A stretch of DNA of 64,000 nucleotides from Incurvaria masculella. Lineage: Eukaryota; Arthropoda; Insecta; Lepidoptera; Incurvariidae. The DNA lies in the NCBI GenBank assembly GCA_946894095.1, contig OX335652.1:10129001-10193000 (forward strand), read 5' to 3'. The notes under the pieces were generated by a model. That model was not told where the DNA came from. It ran no database searches and saw nothing but the letters and a program-made list of their open reading frames with translations. The translations under genes and the position numbers were made by a program. Of the stretch, positions 21,845 to 31,625 are shown one piece after another. How positions within the stretch are numbered: position 1 is the stretch's first letter; each line of letters starts with the position of its first letter.

Positions 21845-22215
21845 GCCTGAAGTCACGAGAAATCTAAGATTTGAAAATTGTAAGAAATGCATACTTTGTC
21901 CATTGGCCAAGGCGACCGAGGATAGCTATCCTACATGGCCAAGGCGACTCCCATTAAAATACGAGTTAAAATAGTGAAATCGTCTCCCAGGCCCTAACGT
22001 TTCTCTACCCCCAAAAGTTATCAGATTTTAATCAACATATTTATATCACTTAAGAAAACTTCATTCTATGTCCATGTGTTTTGATTTTTTTGTAAACATC
22101 TGTATTTTTCAGTAAAAAAAATCGAAAATGAACGTAAAAACAGACCACTTTTTTCCGATGTTTATTTTTACAATCTAAAAGGTATATTAAAAATGTTAAA
22201 ACATAAATCCTTATA
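21845..22215 (+). repeat. dispersed repeat shared with 62850-63170
   Basis: Shared landmarks in order are AGATTTGA, TTTGTCCATTG, CCAAGGC, ATTCTATGTCC, ACAT/ACTT with TTTTTTCC, and ATCTAAAAGGTA. No coding potential. The class is unknown. Confidence 0.45.
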
Positions 22216-22470
22216 ATCTGATATTCTATTTCATTTTGGTGGCGATCCTCAGATACAAACCCTTGTCTAACTTGGCTTAATTTGTTGAATTGGAAGGATG
22301 TCTGTTATGTTCAGACTGTCTGTAAATGTAGCAGTGAATGTCTCAACCACTGATTTGCCAAGTCTGCGGGGGTGAGGTGGTAGGCTCGCAATTGTGTGTT
22401 CTTAACGTCCAAAATAATTGTTCCGACCCAGCTGCATCTGATCGAATTCTAAAGACACCGTGGTCTAAAG

Positions 22471-22682
22471 CTCTGCAGGCCTATTCCTGTAATTTCGTAA
22501 TCAGGAATCCTGAGTCCAGAAAGCCGATTTTATAGCGATTTTCAAAGCGATTTTATTCGAAATAATATGCTCCGGAATATTTTCGTCAAGAAAGCCGCTG
22601 TGAAAACCGCTATAAAAGCTATTTTCGAGACTCAGGATTCCTGATTCCTGATTACGGAATTCCAGGAATAGGCCTGCAGAGA
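22471..22682. mobile_element. 211-bp foldback element with about 45-bp inverted ends
   Basis: The left arm CTGCAGGCCTATTCCTG...GTAATCAGGAATCCTGAGTC and the right arm GACTCAGGATTCCTGATTCC...AGGAATAGGCCTGCAG are inverted copies. The right arm carries a small internal duplication of ATTCCTG. A right-half relic lies at 28035-28132. Confidence 0.65.
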
Positions 22683-22774
22683 GCCACTAGCAAAATAGTT
22701 TCAATAAATGTTTGTTTTAGCATAAGATAACTTTGTAGCGCTTCTTGCAAATTTGCAAATGGCTTCTTAATATT

Positions 22775-23045
22775 AGGGTTGGCTCGTAAGCATCCGAAAA
22801 TTACGATATCTAATAACGATCAACAAATACCTGTGTAGTTTATTTTTCAAATGTCAAAACGCGAGAAAAAAAATGTGTGAAGATTTTACGTTTGCTGTCA
22901 TTTCACTCGGTTATAATTTTTGAAAAACTACAACATCCAAACACAGATATTTTGCCCGATTATAAGATACTGAACATGAATTAAATGAAAACAGTTGTTT
23001 TCTAATGATTATAATAAACTACATTTGTATAGCGAACATAGTTTA
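22775..23045. mobile_element. degenerate copy of the third TTAA-type foldback family
   Basis: CGTAAGCATCCGAAAATT at the left, AACACAGATATTTTGCCCGAT inside, and ATAAACTACATTTGTATAGCG at the right match the copies at 21230 and 55891. Divergence is high. Confidence 0.4.
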
Positions 23046-23327
23046 CAGATTTGACGGAATGTTTCTTATTGTTAAAATAATGTTAGAACGTCAATAAAAC
23101 ATTAACTCTATGGGTTTAAAAAATAAACGCAGTTGAAAATATTTTCTCTAACGAATAAGTATCAATCAACCTGTAATAAAAACATCTATATTAATTTTTA
23201 ACTCCAACGCAAATTTCTAAATGCCCCGAATTTTCGTATTAGGTCTACCTACAAAGTCCGGGGGAACACTTGACGGTACACGAATTTCAGCAAAACTTTC
23301 CCCTTTGAAGCCTCCCGCGCCGCCTAC

Positions 23328-23359
23328 CTTCCCGCGTGCCGGCGCCGAGCGCCAGCCAT
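23328..23359 (-). other. GC-rich ATG segment before a splice-donor-like site
   Basis: On the minus strand, ATG at 23357-23359 opens ten codons (MAGARRRHAG) plus two bases, ending GGGAAG|GTAGGC with donor GT at 23326-23327. The surrounding 90 bp is GC-rich in AT-rich DNA. It lies 3.6 kb upstream of DH31 coding exon 1 on the same strand, and its phase would join in frame to G|ATG of that exon. It could be a 5' exon of DH31 or chance. Confidence 0.2.
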
Positions 23360-23459
23360 TTCTCGAATGAGATATTGTCTTTTGTTACGTTCAACACAAA
23401 ATAGCAGATATTTGCTCCGGAAAGATATTTTGTATTTTTTTTTTTACCTACTTGATAAC

Positions 23460-23890
23460 ATTTTAATGTAGAACAGAAAAATATTGTATGTACATAGAAT
23501 CAACCGTGAAGCAAGGGCACATTATAGGGATCAACTACTTTATTGGTACTTATAGTGCAAACCTGAAATCGAACGAGGGAGCAAACCTTCTCTGACCAGT
23601 AACCCATTCTTCGACCCTATCAATATGGAAAGCACACATGGGAGAAGGCAAAGGAAATATAGGTATTTATGTTTTTCCTAGTTCGAATCCAGCTATGCAT
23701 AATACTAAAAAATAATTATTTTACATTGTTTTTACTTAATTAATATGATAAGTGTATGTAGTTGTCATTGGATAACCTCAAATTAATAAATATAGGCCTT
23801 GTAGGTCGGTTTCACATAAATATCATATATTTAAAATATCTCATATATTTAAAAGACCTGCTTAGTACCAAAAAGTATATTTTACATTTA
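23460..23890. mobile_element. degenerate foldback copy (GATCGTGAAGCAAG type)
   Basis: ATCAACCGTGAAGCAAGGGC near 23500 and GTAGGTCGGTTTCACATAAATATC near 23800 match the two ends of the family at 55163-55577. The middle is diverged. Confidence 0.35.
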
Positions 23891-23905
23891 TTTGTATATA
23901 TTTAG

Positions 23906-24323
23906 AGCGGCTCGTAGCCTAGTTGCGCGGGGACTGGCCTAGCGTACCAGAGGCCTGGGTTCAATACCGACATGCACCCGAGCATGCACCACTGTCTTTC
24001 TCTTTCCGAGTTCGATAAGTGCATTTCGTCACGAATGCGAGCTGCTCCATGGTTCGGAATCCATGTAAAACTGTAGGTCCCCTTCCCGTACTAGGTGGTA
24101 GGGTTTAAGCCCGTCCGGGTTGGTACCATCGCATTGGATGAAAAGATGGTCGAAGCGGCAATGAAAAATTGTCCGTGTTTTCCATCCAGTTCAATGTAGC
24201 CGTGCTCATAAAGGGAAGGTCCTGGCATGGACCAAATTCCTTCGGGAATGTGGTGTATTGGGCTGATATCATAACGGTATTTGTGTGGTATTAGCCATCC
24301 ATGTCAGGTCGCATAAAAAAAAA
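23906..24323 (+). mobile_element. full-length SINE with tRNA-like head
   Basis: The head has an A-box-like TAGCCTAGTTGCGCGGGGAC and a B-box-like GGTTCAATACC, then a tRNA-unrelated stretch (GTTCGATAAGTGCATTTCGTC). From GGTTCGGAATCCATG onward the body and tail match the 5S-headed SINE at 10795: GGTAGGGTTTAAGC, GGTTGGTACCATCGCA, CCGTGTTTTCCATCCAG, TATTAGCCATCCATG, poly(A). Minus-strand full copies are at 47122 and 62377. Confidence 0.75.
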
Positions 24324-24529
24324 CTTAAGACATGGATAGCTAATCATTGCAATTAATATACCCCATTGCTTCATATCCGCGGTGGAACAAGGCGCCATGC
24401 TACAACCTTACCTTTTTTGCGTAGATAAGACGGAAAACACGAACTATTTTTCGTTGCCGCTTTCTGGCGACCTACATTACAAGGGTTCTTAAAGACGGAT
24501 TGACTAGCATTCTCAAAGTAAATGCACAT

Positions 24530-24915
24530 TTAGCCCCGGTTGCACGAAGAGACGGCCGAGTTAATCAATGTTCAAACACGTCACTTTTAGTGATCCGCAT
24601 AGAGTTCCTTCCATACTGTCCACACAAAGTGACGTGTTTGATCAGACGTTGATGTTGATTTTGACTTTTTGTCCTTTCGTGCACTCGGCCCTTAGAACGT
24701 AAGAGGTAGGGTGGCTGTCGACACAAAATACTACAGTTAGGTATCACCTATTCTTAGCCCCGGTTGCACGAAGAGACAGCTGAGTTGATCAATGTTCAAA
24801 CATGTCGCTGGATGTCGTCAGTGAACCGGATAGAGTTCCTTCCATACTGTCCATACAAAGTGACGTGTTTAATCATACGTTGACATTGATTTTGATTTTT
24901 AATCCTTTCGTGGAC
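24530..24915 (+). repeat. two direct copies of a 160-bp sequence with inverted ends
   Basis: Copies at 24532-24690 and 24756-24915 each start AGCCCCGGTTGCACGAAGAGAC and share GAGTTCCTTCCATACTGTCC and AAGTGACGTGTTT. Each ends near CCTTTCGTG, roughly complementary to CACGAA at the start, as in a small MITE that duplicated. Confidence 0.5.
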
Positions 24916-26039
24916 TAGCTAGTCGTAGGACTAAGACTAGCTAGGGGCATCGACAAGATACCACAGGCGGACAATTCCTATCCAGCTCGATTTCAAGTGA
25001 AAGTTTGGTTAAAATATGGAAAATACCGAAATGAATTCCTTAAAACTTTTTTCCCCAACTTTTTGTCTTGTAAAACCGTTTCCAGTTGAAATCACATTCG
25101 TTTCAATCATCCGACATTTCCATCGCCGCGGGCTCCAACACCTAGAAGCCTCTTTGTCATGCTAATCGTATTCAATGTCCGTCCGCATTCTGACAGATTT
25201 AAGAAATGGTATAATTTATTCGCACCAACTTCTGCCGAAGTTTAAAGTGCGTTATAATATTAGCACAGAACCTGAATACCGCCTAACTGTTAAAGTTTTA
25301 CATATCTAGAAGAAAATTGTCTTCGCAGTGCGCTCTTGCCAATAATAATGATGACACACACAATTTTGAATTCATTAAAAAAAAAACAGGCATATAATCA
25401 ACATAATTTATCAGCCTTGTACACAAAATCAAAACGATTGCATTCGTAACGTAAGTATTTTGGTTCGTTTGTCCTTATTTCACGCAGCAAAAGAACAACT
25501 GATCAACGTGATTTTAGGCTGGAGAGCAGCATTGGACTTGCCAATATGTAGGATGTTTAGGCCGCGGCCTAGGGGCGGTGGACGTACAGGCCAGGGCCTA
25601 GAAGCGTCACCGGCACAAGATCAATAAAGGCTACTTTGTAGTACGGAAAAAACTCGATATTATCCCGAGAAGAGCCGCGTACCTTTATTAGTAAATTATA
25701 AGCGTATGCATATTGTTCAAAGGGGTTTTTGAGTCCATGTAGATGAGGCCACGGGCATTCGTCTCTTTTCATACTGTAACTCCCCAAAAATAGGATATTA
25801 CCAACTATAACTGTAGGGACACCCGATAAATTGTTATGTGTTTAATTTCATAAAATAATTTTATAAATAGAGTTGAATTTGGAAGTTAATTTTAAACCCC
25901 AATATATATTACATATACAATCATATAAAAATTACATACATAACGTTTTGAGTCAAAAAAATAACAATTTTAACAGATATGTGCGTTAAGTTTTTATACG
26001 AAAAGAAAACTCAACGCATTATAATAAAAACATGAAAAA
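24916..26039. other. no gene recognised
   Basis: No exon or repeat that I can define. The short minus-strand frame at 25569-25787 has no recognisable features. Confidence 0.35.
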
Positions 26040-26366
26040 AAACCGGCCAAGTGCTCGAGTGAGTCGGACTCGCACACGAAGGGTTCCGTACCATCGCACA
26101 AGACTTACAAAAAAGTAACACGGTTTTTGTATGGGGTGAAAAATAAAGGGTGGCCCTTTATTATAATTTTCCTATTTGTTGTTATAGCGGCAAAATAAAT
26201 ACACACTCTGTGAAAATTTCAGCTACCTACCTATTACGGTTCATGAGATGCAACCCTGTGACAGACGGACAGAACGACGGACGGACGGACAGCTTAGTAA
26301 TAGAGTAGTAAAGAGGCTTAGTAATAGGGTACCGTTGGTACCCTTTGTTTACGGAACCCTAAAAAG
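26040..26366 (+). repeat. lepidopteran interspersed repeat, second copy
   Basis: It starts CCGGCCAAGTGCTCGAGTGAG, retains GAAGGGTTCCGTACCATCG, TTGTTGTTATAGCGGCAAAA and the ACGGACGGAC motif, and ends TACGGAACCCTAAAAAG. It is close to the copies at 33724 and 40042. Confidence 0.7.
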
Positions 26367-26684
26367 ATCGATGTCATATTATTGCTTGAAAACGTATAAC
26401 GAATTATTTTATTTTTTGTATATTTATAACATTTAAATTAAATATTATTAAATAGTTTATTAAATATTTATAATAAATATTCAAAAGTTACGGCGACGCA
26501 GCTCGGTTTGATTAGTAAACGGCCTTCACAGTCACCACTCATGATAACGGTTCTAAAAGCCCCCCATAAAGTTAAATAATAGTTGAGTTGGTACTATAAT
26601 CTTGCAAATGAACCAATATAAAGATAACGTACGTTATCGATGTCTGTACACAATCACGCAATGTTTATTATGTACTTGCAATAT

Positions 26685-26976
26685 GGTCAGTCCGAGTTCC
26701 CAGCTAAATTGGCGTTTACGGAACTTCGACCCATACAAATGTTTACTGCTTATTCTGTGGTTTTACAAGCTGTCAAAATCAAACTCGGACTTCCGATTTG
26801 TATGAAAAAGCGGAGTCGCGACTGGTCGGCGTAAACGGCAACGTTAAGCTGACAAATTAAACTCGGACTCGCAAATGTTAGTTCCCATTGTAAGCGGAAT
26901 TTAATTTCTCCATACATTTGAAAACGGTAATCGGTCGGTTTGGCGTAAACGCAAATTTAAGTGACAAGTCGGACTG
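26685..26976. mobile_element. foldback MITE (GTCCGAGTT type), single unit
   Basis: The left end GTCAGTCCGAGTTCCCAGCT and TTGGCGTTTACGG are mirrored at the right by GGCGTAAACGCAAATTTAAG and AAGTCGGACTGG. The interior has TATTCTGTGGTTTTAC and TCGGACTTCCGATTTGTATG. It gives the unit structure from which the dimer at 43991 is built. Confidence 0.6.
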
Positions 26977-27419
26977 GGGGCCCAGATGTGTAATTTTTTC
27001 GAAAATTTGGATGCGTAAAAATTAAAGGGCATAGATATCTTGATTGCATTGCATTGCTGAAATAAAGAAACCGTTTTAAAATAATTGAATGTTAAATCTG
27101 TAGAATTTTACACGATGTGTTACTTTGCCGAAAGAAGATATTTTTTTAAAAAAAATCATCGACGGTCATGTTGTTGAAGGCGGAACAAGTTGGCCAATTA
27201 CGGCATCGCGCACCCGCAAGTTTTCAAAACATTATGTGAAGCACTCAGCGTACACTAATAATTTTTTTTGTTCATATTTTCAATATTAAAAATAATGCCT
27301 AATAATTCAATGATTTGCGGTGATCGGATCGGAGTGGTGCGAAAATACAAAATTGTTGGTAATCTTAAATAACAATTAATATTTTTTTGGTCTGCGCTTT
27401 ACGTTTTTAGCGTGTAACT

Positions 27420-27515
27420 GAGCATGGATGGCTAATAACACATCTTCTGTAATGAAATGAGCCCACCACACTACATGTGAACTAGGTGTCATGCACTTAT
27501 ATTGCAAGGCTATAT
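27420..27515 (-). mobile_element. SINE tail fragment
   Basis: On the plus strand, ATGGATGGCTAATA and GAACTAGGTGTCATGC match the reverse complement of the SINE tail. It is truncated before the body. Confidence 0.45.
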
Positions 27516-27639
27516 TTGTCGGGATACATGCTGGCCAGTCCACTCTAAATCCAAATTATATCGGACTTGGTTTCTGCGCAGCCGCTGGTGTCTAGAGGGG
27601 ATCGGACAACAAGCGTCTCAGGCAATCTATATACTGTAA

Positions 27640-27811
27640 AGCACTCCATGTTGAGGCATTTTCCCCAAAGTACTACCCGGGGTTCTTCTAACACGATGTG
27701 AAGAAGCCCTTAGCAGGTCGGTATGGCTTTCGAAGCCCCTGTGTAAGTTCGAAGGCCCGTCGGCTCCTATTTGAGAGTCTGGCGTACGCCTTATGCCGCG
27801 CTATAGGAAAA
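27640..27811 (+). mobile_element. Jockey-like LINE 3' end
   Basis: It encodes the terminal block like FPPKYNLGPF, here as CCCCAAAGTACTACCCGGGG, followed by GATGTGAAGAAGCCC and a 3' UTR with TCTGGCGTACGCCTTATGCC. The copy at 44562-44910 matches. The lepidopteran repeat at 27812 begins directly after its A-rich end. Confidence 0.55.
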
Positions 27812-27967
27812 AACCGGCCAAGTGCGAGTCGGACTCGCACACGAAGGGTTCCGTACTATCGTACAAGATTAACACAAAAAAAACACGTTTTTTGTATGGG
27901 GCCCCCCTTTAATGTTTATTATTTTTTTGTTTTACCCATTTGTTGTTATAGCGGCAACATAAATACT
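27812..27967 (+). repeat. lepidopteran interspersed repeat, 3'-truncated copy
   Basis: It starts CCGGCCAAGTGCGAGTCGGA and runs to GTTATAGCGGCAACATAAAT, then breaks off before the ACGGACGGAC segment. Confidence 0.65.
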
Positions 27968-28034
27968 CAGTATTAACATAATAAATATAATAAACATATT
28001 AATAATAATAATAAACATAATCAGTATTAAATTA

Positions 28035-28132
28035 GTTTTCCGTTGAAAAAATCGCTTTGAAAACCGTTACAGAGGTTGTTTTCTAGGCTTAGGGTTCCTG
28101 ATTACTGATTACGGAATTCCAGGAATAGGTCT
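28035..28132. mobile_element. half of the CTGCAGGCCTATTCC foldback
   Basis: AAAATCGCTTTGAAAACCG, then TTCCTGATTACTGATTACGG and AATTCCAGGAATAGG, match the right half of 22471-22682. Confidence 0.45.
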
Positions 28133-28320
28133 GCTGATAAATAATACATTTAATAAGCAATGCATGTTCTCCTAGATCATTGCTGATATTTTCTTCTCCG
28201 TTCTTTCTAATCGTAATTATTGAGGGCATACGGCTAGAGGATAATTTAAATAATTGCAGCAGATGGGTAACATTACGGTATCAGCGGTGGTGCACTAACT
28301 TTGCAAATGCTCGGATGCAG

Positions 28321-28466
28321 AGTCCGCGAAGTGCAAACTCCGCACCCACAACGAGGACTACTCCACTTTCACATTCAGATTTTATGGAAATTGCTCGAAC
28401 CGTGCGAATTGTCCCAGCGGCGACGGGCTCATTGCGGGCGTCTCGTCGCGTTTGCTTTGCGACTAA
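28321..28466 (+). CDS. candidate terminal exon, cysteine-containing (unknown)
   Basis: After a CACTAAC branch-like site and GGATGCAG acceptor, one frame reads SAKCKLRTHNEDYSTFTFR, then a segment with FYGNC and CPSGDG, and ends VSSRLLCD at TAA (28464-28466). The block is GC-richer than its flanks and has four cysteines (six if the frame is read from 28297). I do not recognise the family. Both strands are open here, so this may be chance or an old repeat. No partner exon was found. Confidence 0.2.
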
Positions 28467-28861
28467 GGAGAGGGAATAAGTCGAGAGTAGGTCTCCCGTT
28501 ACCGATACTAACTAATTAAAGAGAGCCGAAACAAAATGCCTGATTACAAAGACTGTAAATGTCAATCGGCAGCAACTAAATTGGAATCTAATGCCACTTA
28601 CAGATCATTCGAAATGTAATTAATTATTTGGGCTCTAGAAACATTTTTGATATATTGAATGGAAAAAAGAGGCATTTATCCACAGAAGATTTATTTAAAA
28701 CATTGAAAAAAAATCTGTGACGAGGTATCAGGTGAGTGGTAGACCTTTGAACTTGAGGACAGATTTTTTCAGACCTTTAAATTAATCTCACGTCACAAAA
28801 AATGCTCAGCGAGGCACCATACCAGCCAGTTTTTCTGATTAATGATAACGTTTTTCAGGTG

Positions 28862-28945
28862 GACTATTCTCTTTTGAAGGAATGTGGTGTATTGAGCTAA
28901 CACCAAAACAGTTGTTGAGTCATATTAGTCATCAATGTGGGGTGG
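28862..28945 (+). mobile_element. SINE tail fragment
   Basis: GAAGGAATGTGGTGTATTGAG and CATATTAGTCATCAATG with GGTGGCATAAAG correspond to the SINE tail. The 5' part is absent, as in a 5'-truncated retroposon. Confidence 0.5.
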
Positions 28946-29494
28946 CATAAAGAAAAGAAAATGATGCATAAAGAGCATGCTGGAATCACAATAAATATTA
29001 AAAAATTAATATTCGTCTACAACAAACTCACTTGGTTATAATCGACAGCACGGTTGCTAGACAGCCCCACGTCCGCCAGCGCGAGCTTCCGGCGCCGGAT
29101 AGAGCTTTTCGTGGCCGAAAATCAAAACTTTATGCGACTACCCGCAACGTGGGCGCCGATAAGATAACGACAGAGGGCGTCGGCAATTAGAGTAAGGAAG
29201 CGTGAAGCGTGAAGTTTGCTTAGCACTCGCGTTTTTTTATTAATAATGCGATGTATCGTGATTTGGAATCGATTTTGAATCACCGAACATGAATGTTCTT
29301 TTTCTAGGAAAAAATAGTTTAGGGGAAGCCCAGCACGAAGAAGTTCCATTTGATGAGAGAATGAATAAGGTTGATTTACATTGATATTATCACACAAGCA
29401 TTTTTCGACGATATACCTTATAGTGGTTAATATCACACCCACAAAAAGTTGGTAAAATCGGTCACGTAGGATGGGTACGAGCCCAAGTAGCTAA
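28946..29494. other. no supported gene
   Basis: A GC-rich patch (29050-29170) has a good minus-strand donor-like site (CCAA|GTGAGT, 29030-29032), but no acceptor or conserved protein could be fixed. The 106-codon minus-strand frame 29122-29442 has no recognisable domain. Confidence 0.25.
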
Positions 29495-29690
29495 GACCCA
29501 TGCCAGCAACTTCCCTTTATGAGCACGAATACGTTGATCTGGATGGAAATTCGGTAGATTTGTCGCTTCGATCATCTTTTAATGCAATGCACAATGTAAT
29601 AACCCGGCGCGCTATCCTACAACCTACTATGGGAAGGGGACCTAAAGTTTTACAGGGATTCCGAACCATGGGATAGCCCGCAATCGTAGC
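29495..29690 (-). mobile_element. diverged SINE copy
   Basis: On the plus strand, CCATGCCAGCAACTTCCCTTTATGAGCACG, then GATCTGGATGGAAATTCGG and GATTCCGAACCATGG match the reversed SINE body. Head and tail are lost. Confidence 0.5.
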
Positions 29691-29699
29691 CACAGAATA

Positions 29700-30184
29700 A
29701 CTAATAGAATAACTAATAGTGCTACGCACAGAAGTTGCACTCCTCGACAGTAATTTTTCAATTTTGATCCTAATTGTCGTTACGCTAAAGTATTTATTAC
29801 GTTGCTCATTGCCGACGCGGTGGCGAGATGAAACGCGTCGTCGCTCACCCGCCCCAATACACAATATTGTCCGGCTTGCGCTAGGGTTATCACGCACGGC
29901 CGCCGCCTATCGTTTTAAAGTCGAATAAAATACAAACAAAACTTTAACAATTTTTTTTTTATAATGTGTCTACAATTATTATAATTTTAAGATTTTGCGT
30001 CACAAATATGCCTGGTGCTATTATGTGTTGTTTATTGTTTTTAAGTGTTGTTTAATATTGTTTAGTGTTGATTGGCTTTGACGGTGTAGTTTGATGTTTT
30101 CTGTGTATTTCGGTGTTTTCGATGTACTTTGGTCTAGTATTGTTTGGCATTGTTGATTAAGGCCGGGTTGATAATATCACATTT
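29700..30184. other. no gene recognised
   Basis: A GC-richer patch at 29800-29900 (CGACGCGGTGGCGAGATGAA) is followed by TTTGG/TGTTT-rich low-complexity sequence around 30040-30160. I see no exon. Confidence 0.3.
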
Positions 30185-30285
30185 GATTAAAAGATGGTCG
30201 AAACGGTAATGAAACATTGTCCGTGTTTTCCATTCAGTTCAATATCGCCGTGCTCATGAAAAGAAGGTCCTGGTACGGCAAAAAA
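30185..30285 (+). mobile_element. SINE body fragment
   Basis: AAAAGATGGTCGAAACGGTAATG, TTGTCCGTGTTTTCCATTCAG and GTGCTCATGAAAAGAAGGTCCTGG match the middle of the tRNA-headed SINE. Both ends are missing. Confidence 0.55.
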
Positions 30286-30555
30286 ATTAACTACATGCAG
30301 CAAAGGAGAATAGGCAATAAGTACCTGGAGCTGCCACAAATGATTGCCCATTATTCTTTCACTAGACGAAACCAATTTATGTCGTTTTTCTTTGTAATAA
30401 ATACACGGGTAAATACTACCTAATGTATAAAAAAGAGCTGTGCTGATACCAGTTAAATACGTGTCAATTCAATAGGCCTCTCATAACACTATACCACTTA
30501 CCTACCTTCATAAAGGCAAAACGTCAATAAACCTAAACTAAAAAAACAAACTTAC

Positions 30556-30665
30556 CTTTCAGAATATGTCGGTAGCGTAAAGAAAGGTAACTTCAAATTC
30601 TTCTGTGTACTATGACATCCGTTCACGCAACAGTTATCATATTTAATTATATGATGATTGGACAT
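30556..30665 (-). CDS. first coding exon of a THAP-domain protein
   Basis: ATG at 30663-30665 opens 36 codons and two bases, ending at GAAAG|GTAAGT, a strong splice donor (GT at 30554-30555). The product starts MSNHHIIKYDNCCVNGCHST, with the first Cys pair of a C2CH zinc finger (C-x3-C at residues 13 and 17), and continues LPFFTLPTYSER, matching the THAP spacing where Phe and Pro follow the first Cys pair. THAP domains bind DNA in host regulators and in P-element-type transposases, so either is possible. The Trp, second Cys-His pair and other exons were not found downstream. The 5' side is GC-rich. Confidence 0.55.
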
Positions 30666-30800
30666 TATTACGAAGAAAAACGGCGAAAGTGCGCTTTCCG
30701 AAGCGACTGATCGACTGGCCGTAGTGAACGTGCGAGCGTGTGCGCGCGGCGGCCCTGAATGAATTTGGAACCTCGGGTTCCCTAGCGCCGTAGGTGAAGA
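30666..30800 (-). promoter_or_regulatory. GC-rich promoter-like region before the THAP exon
   Basis: On the minus strand, TCAGT (plus 30706-30710), an arthropod initiator-like motif, lies 41 nt before the ATG, in a GC-rich region containing GCCGCCGCGCGCACACGC. No TATA box is evident. The frame is open upstream of the ATG, so the true start could be earlier. Confidence 0.3.
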
Positions 30801-30879
30801 TCTCAGTAGGTATTTAGGAGTGACGGATGCCTGTCGTAGCTCAGAAAGGGAAATAAAGTGGTGCATGAACGGGGCAGGG

Positions 30880-31050
30880 ATACGGATGCGCGGGCATTTG
30901 CCTTGTGTGGCAGAGGTAATGGGTTTTAGTCCCCGCCCCGTTCATGCAACACTTCCTTTCTCTGTCTTCTATCGTCATCAAGGGGGGCTGTTCCATGGTT
31001 CGGAATCCATATAAAACTGTAGCTCCCCTTCCCCTGCTAGGTGGTAGCGA
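30880..31050 (+). mobile_element. 3'-truncated SINE with tRNA-like head
   Basis: The head GGCAGAGGTAATGGGTTTTAGTCC aligns with the B-box region of 23906, followed by TCATGCAACACTTCCTTTCTC, GGTTCGGAATCCATATAAAAC and CTAGGTGGTAG, where it stops. GCATGAACGGGGC at 30861 and its complement at 30937 form an additional inverted pair. Confidence 0.5.
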
Positions 31051-31279
31051 TAACCATCACTACATGTTATTTGAATGGCGTTAAAAAAAGTTAAGAGACA
31101 TTACAGTTGCTGAACAAAATGAACTAAAATAACGGTTACTCGATTCCCGTGCAATATACGTATAATATGTGTGTAAACAGGGTGTCGTAAAAGCCATTAC
31201 ATACATTTCGGTAGCGTAATCCTCATGTTTTTGTAAATATTTTTATTCGTCTAGAGTACTTAGAGGTATAATTATTTAA

Positions 31280-31430
31280 ATATTATTTTACGTTTACGTA
31301 TAAACAGTGTTCAGCTTACTTACTAAGCTCGACGTTTCGTCTACCACGCTATGGACATCATCGTGGTGGACGAAACGTCGAGCTAAGTAAGTAAGCTGAA
31401 CACTGTTTTTCCGTAAACGTAAAATAATAT
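31280..31430. repeat. 151-bp foldback with nearly perfect arms
   Basis: ATATTATTTTACGTTTACG, CAGTGTTCAGCTTACTTA and GCTCGACGTTTCGTC at the left are mirrored on the right up to 31430. The loop is about 15 nt around GCTATGGACATCAT. Confidence 0.7.
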
Positions 31431-31554
31431 GTCGAACAACAGTGAAAATCTAAACTAACATATTTATTTTTTAAAGTTATGTTTTCGTCTAGTGTAATTT
31501 AACGCGATGTTGTAACCGTGCATAAGGAAGAACTTCGCATGAAACCTATATCGC

Positions 31555-31625
31555 ACATGTCGTGTCAGGCTAATATCGTGACAGTAGGTGTGATATTAGC
31601 CATCCAGGTCCAGTTACATACAGGG
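31555..31625 (+). mobile_element. SINE tail fragment
   Basis: GTGTCAGGCTAATATCGTGACAG and GATATTAGCCATCCAGGTCC match the SINE tail. Everything upstream is missing. Confidence 0.55.

Noticed and set aside
23906..23990. True tRNA gene
   Set aside because: A and B boxes are present but there is no cloverleaf-length 3' half, and the head leads into SINE body.
29030..29130. Minus-strand exon ending CCAA|GTGAGT
   Set aside because: The donor looks good, but no acceptor or conserved protein could be fixed and all frames are partly open. Too weak to call.
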